Assembly (NCBI RefSeq): GCF_002286735.1
Contig: NZ_NRTA01000029.1
Location: 1-54,930 of the forward strand
DNA: 54,930 bases
Direction of reading: 5' to 3'
DNA from: Leptolyngbya sp. BC1307
Lineage (GTDB): Bacteria > Cyanobacteriota > Cyanobacteriia > Phormidesmidales > Phormidesmidaceae
Positions 24,904 through 37,081 of this stretch are shown here, in pieces; position 1 is the stretch's first letter; each line of letters opens with the position of its first letter. The notes beneath the pieces were generated by a model that made no database searches, was not told the DNA's origin, and saw only the letters and a list, made by a program, of their open reading frames with translations. A program made the position numbers and the translations under genes.

Positions 24904-24950
24904 CAAAATCCCGGTTACTCAGTCAATGAGTGCCGGGATTTTGTCTTTGT
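24904..24950 (+). terminator. Terminator after tRNA-fMet
   Basis: CAAAATCCCGG (24904-24914) and CCGGGATTTTG (24933-24943) form an 11-bp perfect stem, with an inner ACTCA/TGAGT pairing in the loop, followed by TCTTTG. Confidence 0.8.
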
Positions 24951-25014
24951 TCCCCTGTTTTTATTCCCCTGAGTGCCATCACGCCCCATCAAGAACGCCT
25001 CCCGTTCTAACGTT

Positions 25015-25044
25015 CTAAAGAGGCACAGACTAAAGAGGCACAGA
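25015..25044. repeat. 15-bp perfect tandem duplication
   Basis: CTAAAGAGGCACAGA twice (25015-25029, 25030-25044), ending four bases before the 3' end of the minus-strand tRNA-Arg. Confidence 0.9.
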
Positions 25045-25047
25045 AAA

Positions 25048-25121
<74 letters not shown>

Positions 25122-25482
25122 TTGAGGCGGCGATCGCCTAAGACTGATAGCGAATATACCGCATTGGCCAACCCGCCGTTAAGGGCAGCGACAGAAAACG
25201 TCCTATTTTTAGCAGCTCCATAATTTTATATCTAATTGAGTTTATGCCACTTCGCTGAAGTGGCTGTTTTGGGTACGCTAACTTCGCAACCACGATCCAG
25301 GTGCTCGCTGGTCTCTGGCAAAACGCTGGCTACGCGACCGGTTGATAAGGTCAAACCTTTGCAGGCGTAGGGTTGCGCTGAGTCAGCTGGCATTATCAAA
25401 TAGCTCAGCCAGTTCAAGCCCCAGCCAATAATCAGGCTTGTCCGCCTGGTTTTGATCTCTGCCCAAGATAGCTAGTACCACC
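25122..25482. other. 361-bp stretch without a confident gene
   Basis: One HIP1 site at ~25131. A 61-codon minus-strand frame (25417-25232) is present but lacks recognisable coding features and a good ribosome-binding site, so I leave it unassigned. The plus-strand gene at 25483 takes its promoter from here. Confidence 0.45.
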
Positions 25483-26130
25483 ATGTTTCTGCTGACGCCT
25501 GAAGATGTCGAAATCACCAGCATTCAGCATCCCAGACGAGACCAGAAAGTACCTATCCTGTCCTACCAGAACAAGACCTTTCGGCTTTTGAGCGTATTTG
25601 GCGCACACCAGCAGGCCGAAGCCCATACCTCATGGCAAACCTTCGGCGAAAACCAGAGCAAGGTATGCGTCTTGCTAGAAGAGCCCCATCGCTACAGCGT
25701 TTGGCGGCTAGTCCAGATAGATAAGGGGTTGCTAGAGTCAGCCGCGCCCGCCAGCTACATCAAAGCCTGTCTCTTAATGACCCAGTCGCTCTATAGCGAC
25801 ATTGAGCAGCTTTTGGGCAGCGACCAGGCCAAGCAGTTTGGAGTGGCCCTAGCAACCAGTACGACCCGGCAAATGAGCGCTGTTGGCGGATTTGAAGCAA
25901 TGCTACGCATAGCCCCTTTAACAGAAGCGTTACCTCAGTGGGACGATGCCGATATCAGCACGCTGCTGCTCGCCCTCCATCGGTTAGGCACTCAGTTTTT
26001 TGGTCGCTCCCGGTTCACTAAACAGACGCTGTCTGCCCTGAAGGCGTTACCCAGCAAAGACAATGCGGCGTTTACAGACTGGCTACAGCGTTCTTTAATT
26101 AGCAATCTTTGGCTATCTCGGCGGGTTTGA
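25483..26130 (+). CDS. Conserved hypothetical protein
   Basis: 215 residues; not recognised. The N-terminal half is beta-rich (VEITSIQHPRRDQKVPILSY; VCVLLEEPHRYSVWRLV), the C-terminal half helical (LLLALHRLGTQFFGRSRFTKQTLSALKALP). No transmembrane segment or signal peptide. It precedes the low-complexity HTH gene by 85 bp in the same orientation, so the two may be co-expressed. Confidence 0.75.
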   Translation: MFLLTPEDVEITSIQHPRRDQKVPILSYQNKTFRLLSVFGAHQQAEAHTSWQTFGENQSKVCVLLEEPHRYSVWRLVQIDKGLLESAAPASYIKACLLMTQSLYSDIEQLLGSDQAKQFGVALATSTTRQMSAVGGFEAMLRIAPLTEALPQWDDADISTLLLALHRLGTQFFGRSRFTKQTLSALKALPSKDNAAFTDWLQRSLISNLWLSRRV

Positions 26131-26215
26131 TTGGCAGATGGATCAGTGAATTCTCCATCGGGAACCCCAAAAACTGCCATACTGGAAGCGGCAACTGTGA
26201 CGGAATACTGGCAGC

Positions 26216-27238
26216 ATGGCTCCGCGAAAACTGTCTGACTCGGATAAAAGCGACATCATTGAGCTGTACAGGCAGCCCGGCCAAACGACCTCGACGTTGG
26301 CTGAGCAATATGGTGTCAGTAATAGCACAATTAGCCGAATTTTAAAGACGACGTTGCCCCCCGATGAGTACAGCGCACTGATTTCGCAGAAGCGCATGGC
26401 CGGGACGGATAAAAAGATAGAGACGCCCGCCGCGACTAAAGTAGAAGCTGCTCAGAGCCAGGACAGCCAGCCAGCGGCGGATGACACCGCAGAGCCGTCA
26501 CGAGTTGAGCCGCCCAAGCTCAAAACCACTGCTGAAAAAGAGGACAAAGAAAAGGAAGTCAAAGAAAAAGAAATCAAAGAAAAAGGGGTCAAAGAAAAGT
26601 CAACCGCTTCTCGGCGACGACGCCAGACCAGCAAACAGGCAGATGACGACGAACAGCTGCACCTGCTATCTCCCGATGCTACCGATGACGCTGATGACAC
26701 TGATAGCCCTGTCGATAGCCGCCCTCAGTCGCCGCCTGCGCCCATCCTCGTCAGTGCTACTGCCGACAGCGACGAGGATGATGATGACGATGACCTGCTG
26801 GGGTTAGATGAAACTCTGGGAGACGACTTTGGCGATGATGACATAGATGATGAAGACGACGACGAAGACGAAGATAGCGATGACGCCACCCCTCAGCCTA
26901 AGTTTCACTCAGGAATCGCGGTAGAAATTATGCCGCTAGGGACGGCGGTGCTGCCCAAGCCCTGTTATCTGGTCGTAGATATGCGATCTGAGCTGATCAC
27001 CCGGCCCCTGAGCGAATTTGCCGACTTGGGCCAGATTCCGACTTCAGAAGAAAAGGCCCAAACGCTGCCAGTCTTTGACAATCACCGGGTGGCAAGGCGG
27101 TTTTCTCGCAATAAGCAGCGGGTGATAAAAGTGCCCGATGGCAATATCATTACGCGCACCAGTCCGTATCTGCAGGCGAAGGGAATTACCCGGCTGCTGG
27201 TGGATGGGCAGGTGTACGATCTGGCTGGGAAGGATTAG
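26216..27238 (+). CDS. HTH protein with Lys/Glu repeat and acidic linker
   Basis: 340 residues. Residues 5-45 (DSDKSDIIELYRQPGQTTSTLAEQYGVSNSTISRIL) form a transposase/Hin-like helix-turn-helix. Then comes a KEKEVKEKEIKEKGVKEK repeat (about 105-125), a very acidic tract with DDDDDD and DEDDDEDED runs (about 180-225), and a C-terminal domain of ~110 residues (KPCYLVVDMRSELITRPLSEF; RVIKVPDGNIITR). No recombinase catalytic domain, so it is more likely a DNA-binding or nucleoid-type protein than a transposase. Function unknown. Confidence 0.75.
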   Translation: MAPRKLSDSDKSDIIELYRQPGQTTSTLAEQYGVSNSTISRILKTTLPPDEYSALISQKRMAGTDKKIETPAATKVEAAQSQDSQPAADDTAEPSRVEPPKLKTTAEKEDKEKEVKEKEIKEKGVKEKSTASRRRRQTSKQADDDEQLHLLSPDATDDADDTDSPVDSRPQSPPAPILVSATADSDEDDDDDDLLGLDETLGDDFGDDDIDDEDDDEDEDSDDATPQPKFHSGIAVEIMPLGTAVLPKPCYLVVDMRSELITRPLSEFADLGQIPTSEEKAQTLPVFDNHRVARRFSRNKQRVIKVPDGNIITRTSPYLQAKGITRLLVDGQVYDLAGKD

Positions 27239-27242
27239 AAAA

Positions 27243-27299
27243 GGGCTGGGCAGGAGACAGAAGACAGTAAGCAGGAGACAGTAAACGGGAGACGGGAGG
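27243..27299. repeat. Degenerate GGAGACAG-type repeats
   Basis: Several imperfect copies of AGGAGACAG/GGGAGACGG lie just after the HTH gene. An inverse-oriented version (CTCCTGCCTCCTGCC) occurs at ~27788, so the small gene between them is flanked by inverted copies of this G/A-rich repeat. Similar heptamer repeats (STRR type) are known in cyanobacteria. Confidence 0.65.
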
Positions 27300-27300
27300 G

Positions 27301-27600
27301 TTAGCGATCGCGCTTGTCGTGCATTTGCTCGGCATCGGGGCAGTCGTTAGTCAGCGGCAGCTCGATGTGGCCTTTCGGAACGCTGGCTAGCTTTTGGCTG
27401 ACTGCGCCAATGCTCTCAATGCGAACCATCTCTTCCCAGGCACAGATCTCGTCTTCGTCTTCAGTTTCGTAGCGCAGAGTCACCAGATCGCCCTCTATAC
27501 CCGAGATGGTGGCCGACTCAATCCAGCGCTGCTGGTCGCGCAAAAAGATTTGCACTTCGCGGCCCTCGCAGGAGAGTTGATAGATCTTACGTTGCAGCAT
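27301..27600 (-). CDS. DUF6679-like small cyanobacterial protein
   Basis: 99 residues from the ATG at 27600; the frame is open to 27705 but the extra N-terminus does not look conserved. The core MLQRKIYQLSCEGREVQIFLRDQQRWIESATI and LRYETEDEDEICAWEEMVR (given here in parts) suggests a small beta-rich, RNA-binding-like fold. It matches a cyanobacterial family I believe is DUF6679; function unknown. Confidence 0.72.
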   Translation of the reverse strand: MLQRKIYQLSCEGREVQIFLRDQQRWIESATISGIEGDLVTLRYETEDEDEICAWEEMVRIESIGAVSQKLASVPKGHIELPLTNDCPDAEQMHDKRDR

Positions 27601-27784
27601 GGTTTTGCAGGTCTGGATATGGCTGACAAACGCCTTAAATAAGGTGCTTGCAGTAACTTCTATTTTAGCAGAGCACCCAGAAGTGATAAAAAAGCCGGTA
27701 GCCACTCAATGAAGCGACCATACGCTACTTTTAAAGCGCTCTGTCAAACCGCCAAAACAGATCAGACCAGACTGAGCATAAAAT

Positions 27785-27815
27785 TGTCTCTCCTGCCTCC
27801 TGCCTCCTGTCTCCC
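27785..27815. repeat. CCTGCCT heptamer repeats
   Basis: TCTCCTGCCTCCTGCCTCC then TGTCTCCCC: the unit CCTGCCT or variants repeats about four times directly before the creatininase gene. Inverse of the 27243 repeats. Confidence 0.8.
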
Positions 27816-27828
27816 CTAGAAAAACCCC

Positions 27829-28578
27829 ATGCAGCTACACCTATCCACCTGGCCAGAAGTAGAAGACTACCTAACGCGATCGCGCGGCATCATTTTCCCT
27901 ATCGGCTCTACCGAACAGCACGGCCCGACGGGTCTGATCGGCACGGATGCTATCTGCGCCGAAGTGGTCGCCAAAGGCGTCGGCGAAGCGACTGGAGCAC
28001 TGGTTGGCCCGACGATCAATGTGGGCATGGCGCTGCACCATCTGGCCTTTCCTGGCAGCGTCAGTTTGCGGCCCAGCACGCTGATTGCTCTGATTCAAGA
28101 CTATGTGAAGCCGCTAGCACGAAACGGCTTTGAGCGCTTTTACTTTATCAACGGGCACGGCGGCAATGTGGCCTCTATGAAGGCGGCTTTTTCGGAGACC
28201 TATGCAGCGATCGCCGATGCCAACCTCGCCAATGCCGGTCAGGTGCGCTGTAAGCTCGCGAACTGGTACCAGAGTAATGCTGTCGGTGAGCTGGCCCAAC
28301 AGCTCTATGGCGATCAAGAAGGGTCTCATGCAACCCCGAGCGAGGTCGCGCTGACACAATTTATCTATCCTGAGACGATTAAGCGATCGCCGCTCTCTCC
28401 AGCGATCGCCCCCACTGGTCGCTCTATCTACAGCGCCACTGATTTTCGTCAGTTCTATGCTGACGGGCGCATGGGCTCCAATCCAGCTCTGGCCACGCCG
28501 GAGCACGGTCAGCAGTTTTATGAGCTAGCGGTCAAAGAGCTGAGCAATCGTTATTTGGCCTTCTTGCAGGAGGCGTAG
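27829..28578 (+). CDS. Creatininase-family amidohydrolase
   Basis: 249 residues, creatininase fold. Metal-binding landmarks: PIGSTEQHGPTGLIGTDAI (Glu, His and Asp ligands), FINGHGGN (His), and a late Glu in DQEGSHATPSEVALT. Family members hydrolyse creatinine or act in riboflavin/F420 and mycofactocin pathways; the substrate here is unknown. The next gene starts two bases after the stop, so an operon is likely. Confidence 0.88.
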   Translation: MQLHLSTWPEVEDYLTRSRGIIFPIGSTEQHGPTGLIGTDAICAEVVAKGVGEATGALVGPTINVGMALHHLAFPGSVSLRPSTLIALIQDYVKPLARNGFERFYFINGHGGNVASMKAAFSETYAAIADANLANAGQVRCKLANWYQSNAVGELAQQLYGDQEGSHATPSEVALTQFIYPETIKRSPLSPAIAPTGRSIYSATDFRQFYADGRMGSNPALATPEHGQQFYELAVKELSNRYLAFLQEA

Positions 28579-28580
28579 TC

Positions 28581-29060
28581 ATGCTGGTACCGCCCGAATT
28601 TGTTGTACCCGCAGGCTTAGTCACTGACGAATTTCGGCTGCGGATGCTCACGATTAACGATGTCGTCAAAGACTACGAGGCGGTCATGACCAGCCGCGAC
28701 CATCTGCGCGGCGTCTTTGGGCCACAAAGCCCCTGGCCCGCCGCCGATCTCAGCCTTGAGCAAGACTTAATTGATCTAGGCTGGCACCAAAAAGAATTTC
28801 AAAACCGCACTTCTTTTGCATACACCGTAGCCAGTTTGGGTGAAACGCGCACTCTGGGCTGTGTGTACATCTACCCAGCAGTGCCAGCAAACTATGACGC
28901 TCAGGTGATCTTATGGGTTCGGCAGAGTGAGCTAGCTAGTGGCTTAGAAGATCGGCTGCTAGCAGCCGTGAAGACATGGATCGCTGAGGACTGGCCATTT
29001 AAGCAGGTAGGTTTTCCAGGCAAAGAGATTTCGTGGGCTGAGTGGCAGACAATGCAATAG
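28581..29060 (+). CDS. GNAT-like N-acetyltransferase
   Basis: 159 residues. The layout of helix and sheet (DEFRLRMLTINDVVKDYEAVM; SFAYTVASLGETRTLGCVYIYP; AQVILWVRQSELASGLEDRLL) resembles the GNAT fold, with GCVYIYP on the beta4 strand and a weak acyl-CoA loop. No precise substrate. Two bases after the creatininase-like gene. Confidence in the fold is moderate. Confidence 0.65.
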   Translation: MLVPPEFVVPAGLVTDEFRLRMLTINDVVKDYEAVMTSRDHLRGVFGPQSPWPAADLSLEQDLIDLGWHQKEFQNRTSFAYTVASLGETRTLGCVYIYPAVPANYDAQVILWVRQSELASGLEDRLLAAVKTWIAEDWPFKQVGFPGKEISWAEWQTMQ

Positions 29061-29063
29061 CCC

Positions 29064-29618
29064 TCAACCATCTGTCAGCTCGCCGCTAGCGTCAGTAATT
29101 ACCTTGGTCACCTCATCACACCAGGTCAGCCAGGATGTTTCATAGGCAATTCCCCGTTTTAGGGTGAGGTACATAAACTGCATTTCAGCGTCGTTTTTGC
29201 CGCTAGAGAAATGGGCTGACTCTATCTCTCGGTAGCGAGCGAGTTTATCGCTGTGTATCTGCTGTCTATGATGCAACTCTTGAGCCAGAAGCTGCCGGGG
29301 CATTTTGTGGCCAATCAATACCTTTACCAGCAGATCTTCGCGAATTGGCGTGGGTTCTGTTGGCTCTGCATACCAGCGGGTCAGTTCTTTCCAGCCCAGA
29401 TCAGTAATGTGATACAGCTTTTTGTCAGGTTTGCCTGCCTGAGGCACCGTTTCATAGCTAGCCCACCCTTGCTTCTCTAGCTTGCCCAGCTCCCGGTATA
29501 CCTGCTGCTGAGTCGCCTTCCAGTAGCAGCTTAGCTCTTCGTCAAAGTGCTTGCTGATCTCGTATCCGCTGTCTGGATGCTTGGCGAGCAGGGCCAAGAT
29601 GGTGTGCGCTAGAGCCAT
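29064..29618 (-). CDS. PadR-family transcriptional regulator
   Basis: 184 residues. N-terminal winged helix (MALAHTILALLAKHPDSGYEISKHF, then CYWKATQQQVYRELGKLEKQG and LYHITDLGWKEL) is the PadR signature; the C-terminal helical half (LLVKVLIGHKMPRQLLAQEL) mediates dimerisation. It is divergent from the RND efflux operon, and the 80-bp gap holds two identical CAACATGTTG palindromes, so it very likely represses both itself and the pump. Confidence 0.93.
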   Translation of the reverse strand: MALAHTILALLAKHPDSGYEISKHFDEELSCYWKATQQQVYRELGKLEKQGWASYETVPQAGKPDKKLYHITDLGWKELTRWYAEPTEPTPIREDLLVKVLIGHKMPRQLLAQELHHRQQIHSDKLARYREIESAHFSSGKNDAEMQFMYLTLKRGIAYETSWLTWCDEVTKVITDASGELTDG

Positions 29619-29630
29619 TAAAATTCTAAA

Positions 29631-29684
29631 TTGACATATCCAACATGTTGAGTATACTTTGAAAGAGCAGTAGGCAACATGTTG
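29631..29684 (+). promoter_or_regulatory. Divergent promoter with two PadR operator candidates
   Basis: Plus strand: TTGACA (29631-29636), 16-bp spacer, TATACT (29653-29658). CAACATGTTG occupies the spacer (29641-29650) and recurs at 29675-29684, just past the expected start site. AGTATACT is itself palindromic, so the minus strand reads TATACT with TTGCCT 15 bp upstream, giving an overlapping promoter for padR. Confidence 0.85.
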
Positions 29685-29702
29685 AATATCAACTAATTGA
29701 GT

Positions 29703-31025
29703 ATGGCCACAACGTCATCCCAGTCGGATTTGTCAGAGTCAGCTTCGCGGTATAGAGGTCGGTTTAATTTCACTGTCGGTTGGCGTAAGTGGATGCTGTT
29801 GCTGCCGCTGGCTTTGCTACCAGTGATTTGGGTAGTCAGAAACGGCGGCGAAACGGCTGAGGTGGCGGAGGCACAGCAAGCGCTGCCGGTGGAGACAATG
29901 CGCTTGCAGTCCGAAGATAGCTACGTAGTAGAGCGGGTTTACACCGGGGAGATTGTGGCGCGGCGCAGCAGTGAGCTGGGGTTTGAGCGGGCGGGGACGG
30001 TGATGGCGCTGCTGGCAGATGAAGGCGATGTTGTGGCGGCAGGCGGGCTCTTAGCAAGGCTAGATATGCGCGATTTGGAGGCGCAACGGCAGCAGTTAGA
30101 GGCGCAAAAGAGGCAGGTTTTAGCGCAGCTACAGGAGTTGGAAACGGGGCCGCGTCGGGAAGATATTTCGGCGGCGCAAGCAGCGGTGAGCGACCTGGAC
30201 AATCAGCTAGAGCTGGCGCAGTTGCAGGCAAATCGGCGGGCTGAGCTGTACGCGCAGGGGGCAATTTCTAAAGAAGAACTGGATGAAAAGCAGTTTGGGG
30301 CAAATGCGATCGCCGAGCGACTTCAACAGGCCCAAAGCCAGCTAGACAAACTGCGCAACGGCACCCGGCAGGAACAGGTTTCCGCGCAGGTGGCCGAGGT
30401 TGACCAAATCGACGCCCGCATTCGCGCCCTTGATATTTCACTCGATAAAAGCGTTTTAACCGCGCCCTTTAGCGGCAAAGTGTCATCGCGAGCAGTGGAT
30501 GAGGGCACGGTGGTCGGCAGTGGTCAGCAGGTAGTGACGCTGGTGGAAAATGGCACGGTGGAAGCGCGGGTGGGAGTGCCCGCAGCGGTGTCGCAGAGAT
30601 TGGCCACCGGCAGTCGGCAGAGCGTGCAGGTCGGCGGACGAACATATTTGGCAGTGGTGACAGCGCGATTGCCTATAGTCGATGAAGCCAGTCAAACGGT
30701 GACGGTCGTTTTAGAGCTGGCAGACGATGCGGAGGTGACGATTGGGGCTACGGCTCGGCTGCTGACCGATGAACAGCAGACTGCTGCGGGCTACTGGCTA
30801 CCGAGTACGGCGCTGGTTGCGGGCGATCGCGGTCTCTGGTCAGTCTATGTACTGTCTCCTGATGACTCCGATACGTATCGGGTAGCGCGGCGAGATGTAG
30901 CGGTGCTGCACACCGAGGGCGATCGCTCGTTTGTCAGAGGGCTGGTGGAGGGGGGCGATCGCATTATCACCAGCGGGACTCATCGCGTTGTTGCCGATCA
31001 GCTAGTCACCCCTCGCGAGGAATAA
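29703..31025 (+). CDS. RND efflux periplasmic adaptor (HlyD/AcrA type)
   Basis: 440 residues from ATG at 29703; a TTG at 29697 is in frame. One N-terminal membrane segment (WMLLLPLALLPVIWVV), then lipoyl half-motif (ELGFERAGTVMALLADEGDVV), a long coiled-coil hairpin (about 120-250), the second lipoyl half (TAPFSGKVSSRAVDEGTVV), a beta-barrel and membrane-proximal domain. It connects the pump to an outer-membrane channel, which is not encoded here. Two bases separate it from the permease gene. Confidence 0.93.
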   Translation: MATTSSQSDLSESASRYRGRFNFTVGWRKWMLLLPLALLPVIWVVRNGGETAEVAEAQQALPVETMRLQSEDSYVVERVYTGEIVARRSSELGFERAGTVMALLADEGDVVAAGGLLARLDMRDLEAQRQQLEAQKRQVLAQLQELETGPRREDISAAQAAVSDLDNQLELAQLQANRRAELYAQGAISKEELDEKQFGANAIAERLQQAQSQLDKLRNGTRQEQVSAQVAEVDQIDARIRALDISLDKSVLTAPFSGKVSSRAVDEGTVVGSGQQVVTLVENGTVEARVGVPAAVSQRLATGSRQSVQVGGRTYLAVVTARLPIVDEASQTVTVVLELADDAEVTIGATARLLTDEQQTAAGYWLPSTALVAGDRGLWSVYVLSPDDSDTYRVARRDVAVLHTEGDRSFVRGLVEGGDRIITSGTHRVVADQLVTPREE

Positions 31026-31027
31026 CC

Positions 31028-34120
<3,093 letters not shown>

Positions 34121-34146
34121 TCTCCCCCTCCCCTGGAAGGTCTCCC

Positions 34147-34806
34147 ATGCTGAAACTCTACTATCACCCCCTGTCTCCTATCGCTCGCCGGGTCTGGTGG
34201 GCGCTATTGGAAAAAGAGATTCCCTTCAATCCTGTCATTGTCGATTTGCGGGGCAAGCAATTTGAACCCAACTTTCTAGCCATCAGTCCGTTTCATCACG
34301 TGCCGGTTTTAGTCCACGACGACGTTCACCTGATTGAATCGCTGGCTATCCTCGACTATCTCGACCACCAGTTTCCGCAAAATTCTCTTTCGCCTATTGC
34401 GCCTGCTGGCCTGGCAAAAATGCGTATGGTGCAAATGGTGGTGACCAACGAGGTGATTACTCAGCTAGTGGCTATTGTGAACGCTGAGAACCAGTCTTTA
34501 TCGACAGAAAAGAAAGATCATCTGGAGACCTGCTTTCGATTTTTAGACGAGCAGTTGGGAGAAGGTGATTATTTTGGGGGCGATCGCCTGAACTTAGCCG
34601 ACATTATCACCGGCTCGACTGTCCCTCTCTTCAGCCGATTAGGCATATCCTTACAAACTTATGAGTCGCTCTCCCGCTGGCAGGCTCGCATTATGGAGCG
34701 CCCTAGCTGGCAGCAAACTAATCCTAACGATGACGACTTTCAGCAGTGGAAACGATGGATACAGCTTCAGGTGAAGCGACGACAGCGGCAGCGTACTCGT
34801 GCCTGA
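34147..34806 (+). CDS. Glutathione S-transferase family protein
   Basis: 219 residues from ATG at 34147; the frame extends to 33982 inside the permease gene but without coding character. Thioredoxin-like N-domain (MLKLYYHPLSPIARRVWWAL with Ser9 or Pro as possible catalytic site; VPVLVHDDVHLIESLAILDYL is the GSH-binding cis-Pro and ES motif), then an all-helical C-domain. A basic tail KRRQRQRTRA closes it. Cytosolic detoxification enzyme; substrate unknown. 27 bp after the pump permease, so possibly on the same transcript. Confidence 0.88.
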   Translation: MLKLYYHPLSPIARRVWWALLEKEIPFNPVIVDLRGKQFEPNFLAISPFHHVPVLVHDDVHLIESLAILDYLDHQFPQNSLSPIAPAGLAKMRMVQMVVTNEVITQLVAIVNAENQSLSTEKKDHLETCFRFLDEQLGEGDYFGGDRLNLADIITGSTVPLFSRLGISLQTYESLSRWQARIMERPSWQQTNPNDDDFQQWKRWIQLQVKRRQRQRTRA

Positions 34807-34856
34807 CTACCATAAGGGGAGTAAAATTCAGTACAGATCACTTAGTAGATTTGATA

Positions 34857-35426
34857 ATGGCTCCTGCAAAGAAAGCGCCTACTCAAACGGTTTATCAGCT
34901 CAAAATTACTCTGAGTGGCGCGCGCCCACCGATTTGGCGACGGGTACAGGTCGCCAGCAACATCACGCTGGGCAAGCTGCACAAAATTATCCAGGTGGCG
35001 ATGGGCTGGTATAGCTGCCATATGCACGAGTTTGAGATTTTGGGCGAAGCTTACGGGGAGCCCATGCCAGAGTACGATCTCGATATTCGCAGTGAGCGCA
35101 ACGTGCGCCTGAATACGTTTGTCACCGGAGAAAAGTTTAAATTTGCCTACGTTTACGACATGGGCGATAGTTGGGATCATCAGATCCTGGTCGAAAAGGT
35201 GTTACCCGCTGACCCTGAGGTGCGCTACCCCATTTGCATCAAGGGCAAACGCGCCTGCCCGCCCGAAGATTGTGGCGGCGTTTGGGGATATGCCGAGCTT
35301 TTAGAAACCCTTAGCGATCCTGAAAATCCAGAGCACGAGGAGATGCTGGAATGGGTGGGCGGCGACTTTGACGCCGAGGCGTTTGATCTGGCGAGCACCA
35401 ATCAGCAATTGAAACAGATCAGGTAG
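34857..35426 (+). CDS. Plasmid pRiA4b ORF-3 family protein
   Basis: 189 residues from ATG at 34857 (an in-frame ATG at 34746 lies within the GST gene). The core VYQLKITLSGARPPIWRRV, HEFEILGEAYG, FAYVYDMGDSWDHQI and CPPEDCGGVWGYAELL is the pRiA4b ORF-3 domain, common on mobile DNA and chromosomes, with conserved Asp/His/Cys possibly binding metal. Function unknown. Confidence 0.88.
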   Translation: MAPAKKAPTQTVYQLKITLSGARPPIWRRVQVASNITLGKLHKIIQVAMGWYSCHMHEFEILGEAYGEPMPEYDLDIRSERNVRLNTFVTGEKFKFAYVYDMGDSWDHQILVEKVLPADPEVRYPICIKGKRACPPEDCGGVWGYAELLETLSDPENPEHEEMLEWVGGDFDAEAFDLASTNQQLKQIR

Positions 35427-35600
35427 GGAGCGATCGCGCCTAATCGCGCCCATTAGGTAGAATTCATAAGATCGTTTTTCGGCTTCTGACTTGCATATAG
35501 CGGTTCCCAGATGCATTCAGGAACCGCGAGTCACTTTACCCGTTGCAACATAAGGCTTTTAGCCGGGGTGATATACCTCAGCAAAGTGACCAACACTATA

Positions 35601-37025
35601 TTAGGCCCCAGCCATCGCCAGGATCTTCGCCGTCTTCTGCATCTCCGCCAAAATCGCCGACACATTCGCCTTGGCATCGCCAAAGAGCATTTGCGAATTG
35701 TCTTTGTAAAACAGCGGATTGTCTACACCCGCATAGCCCACAGAAAGACTGCGCTTCATCACGATCACATTCGCCGCCTTCCACACTTCCAGCACGGGCA
35801 TTCCCGCAATCGGGCTAGCCGGATCGTCCAATGCGCTCGGATTCACCGTATCGTTAGCGCCAATTACTAGCACCACGTCGGTATCGGCAAAGTCTTCATT
35901 GATTTCGTCCATTTCGAGCACGATATCGTAAGGGACGTTGGCTTCTGCAAGGAGGACGTTCATATGACCCGGTAACCGACCGGCAACCGGATGAATACCG
36001 AAGCGAACGGTTGTGCCGCGATCGCGCAAAATTTTCGTAATATCAGCCACTGCGTGCTGCGCCTGCGCCACCGCCATGCCATAGCCCGGCGTAATGATCA
36101 CGCTGCTCGCATCGTTCAGCAGCTCAACGGTTTCTTCCACCGTAATAGAAGTCGCACTGCCCCCCGGCGCTGTACTGCCACCGCTCGACTTTGCGCCCTG
36201 GCCAAAGCCGCCCAAAATCACACTGATAAAAGAGCGATTCATTGCCTGACACATAATGATGCTCAAAATCGCCCCGCTGCTGCCGACCAGCGCCCCGGTC
36301 ACAATCAGCAGATCGTTCGAGAGCATAAAGCCCGCCGCCGCTGCTGCCCAGCCCGAGTAGCTATTCAGCATAGAAATCACGACGGGCATATCGGCCCCAC
36401 CGATGGCAGCGACCAGGTGCATCCCGAGTAAACCTGCCAAGCCGCACATCCCGAGCAAGGCAGGAAGCCCAGCGTTGCCTTCTGCGCCCATAAAGACGAA
36501 GCCCAGGGCTACCGTCCCAATCAGTAGACCCATATTCAGCAGATGCCGTCCCGGCAGCGTCAGGGGCTTGCTGCTGATAATCGCCTTCAGCTTGCCGAAG
36601 GCAACGACCGAGCCAGTAAAGGTCACTGCCCCAATAAACACACCCACATAAATTTCAATCATGTGAATGGTTTCTTCTGCGCCGACCAGACCAGACTCAG
36701 GCTGCAAATAGTTGCCAATGCCGACTAGCACCGCCGCGAGACCGACGAAGCTGTGCAGCACCGCCACCAGCTCGGGCATTTCGGTCATCTCTACCCGCGA
36801 AGCCAAAAATGCGCCGATTACTACACCGGGCACAATCACTGCGATCAGCGCCGTGTAGTTGCTCACCCCGGCGCTAAAGGCCGTTGCACCAATCGCTAGC
36901 GCCATGCCGATAATGCCGTAGAGATTACCGCGCTTAGCCGTCTCCTGGTTGGACAGTCCGCCCAAGCTCAAAATGAACAGGACGATGGCCGCGATGTAAG
37001 CGACCGTCACTAAATTATTGGACAT
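35601..37025 (-). CDS. pntB: NAD(P) transhydrogenase subunit beta
   Basis: 474 residues, PntB of the proton-translocating transhydrogenase, which reduces NADP with NADH at the expense of the proton gradient. About nine transmembrane helices in the first 280 residues, then a Gly/Ser linker and the NADP-binding domain with [33 protein letters not shown] and the C-terminal [17 protein letters not shown]. Intact. Lies downstream of pntA, 56 bp apart. Confidence 0.97.
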   Translation of the reverse strand: MSNNLVTVAYIAAIVLFILSLGGLSNQETAKRGNLYGIIGMALAIGATAFSAGVSNYTALIAVIVPGVVIGAFLASRVEMTEMPELVAVLHSFVGLAAVLVGIGNYLQPESGLVGAEETIHMIEIYVGVFIGAVTFTGSVVAFGKLKAIISSKPLTLPGRHLLNMGLLIGTVALGFVFMGAEGNAGLPALLGMCGLAGLLGMHLVAAIGGADMPVVISMLNSYSGWAAAAAGFMLSNDLLIVTGALVGSSGAILSIIMCQAMNRSFISVILGGFGQGAKSSGGSTAPGGSATSITVEETVELLNDASSVIITPGYGMAVAQAQHAVADITKILRDRGTTVRFGIHPVAGRLPGHMNVLLAEANVPYDIVLEMDEINEDFADTDVVLVIGANDTVNPSALDDPASPIAGMPVLEVWKAANVIVMKRSLSVGYAGVDNPLFYKDNSQMLFGDAKANVSAILAEMQKTAKILAMAGA

Positions 37026-37081
37026 GAGGTTGATTCCTTGAATTTCTGTAGCGGTCAGATTTTCGATAGACAGGGGATGAA

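Noticed and set aside
25232-25417. 61-codon minus-strand frame upstream of the 25483 gene
   Set aside because: No recognisable motif, no ribosome-binding site and no neighbour support; left as unassigned.
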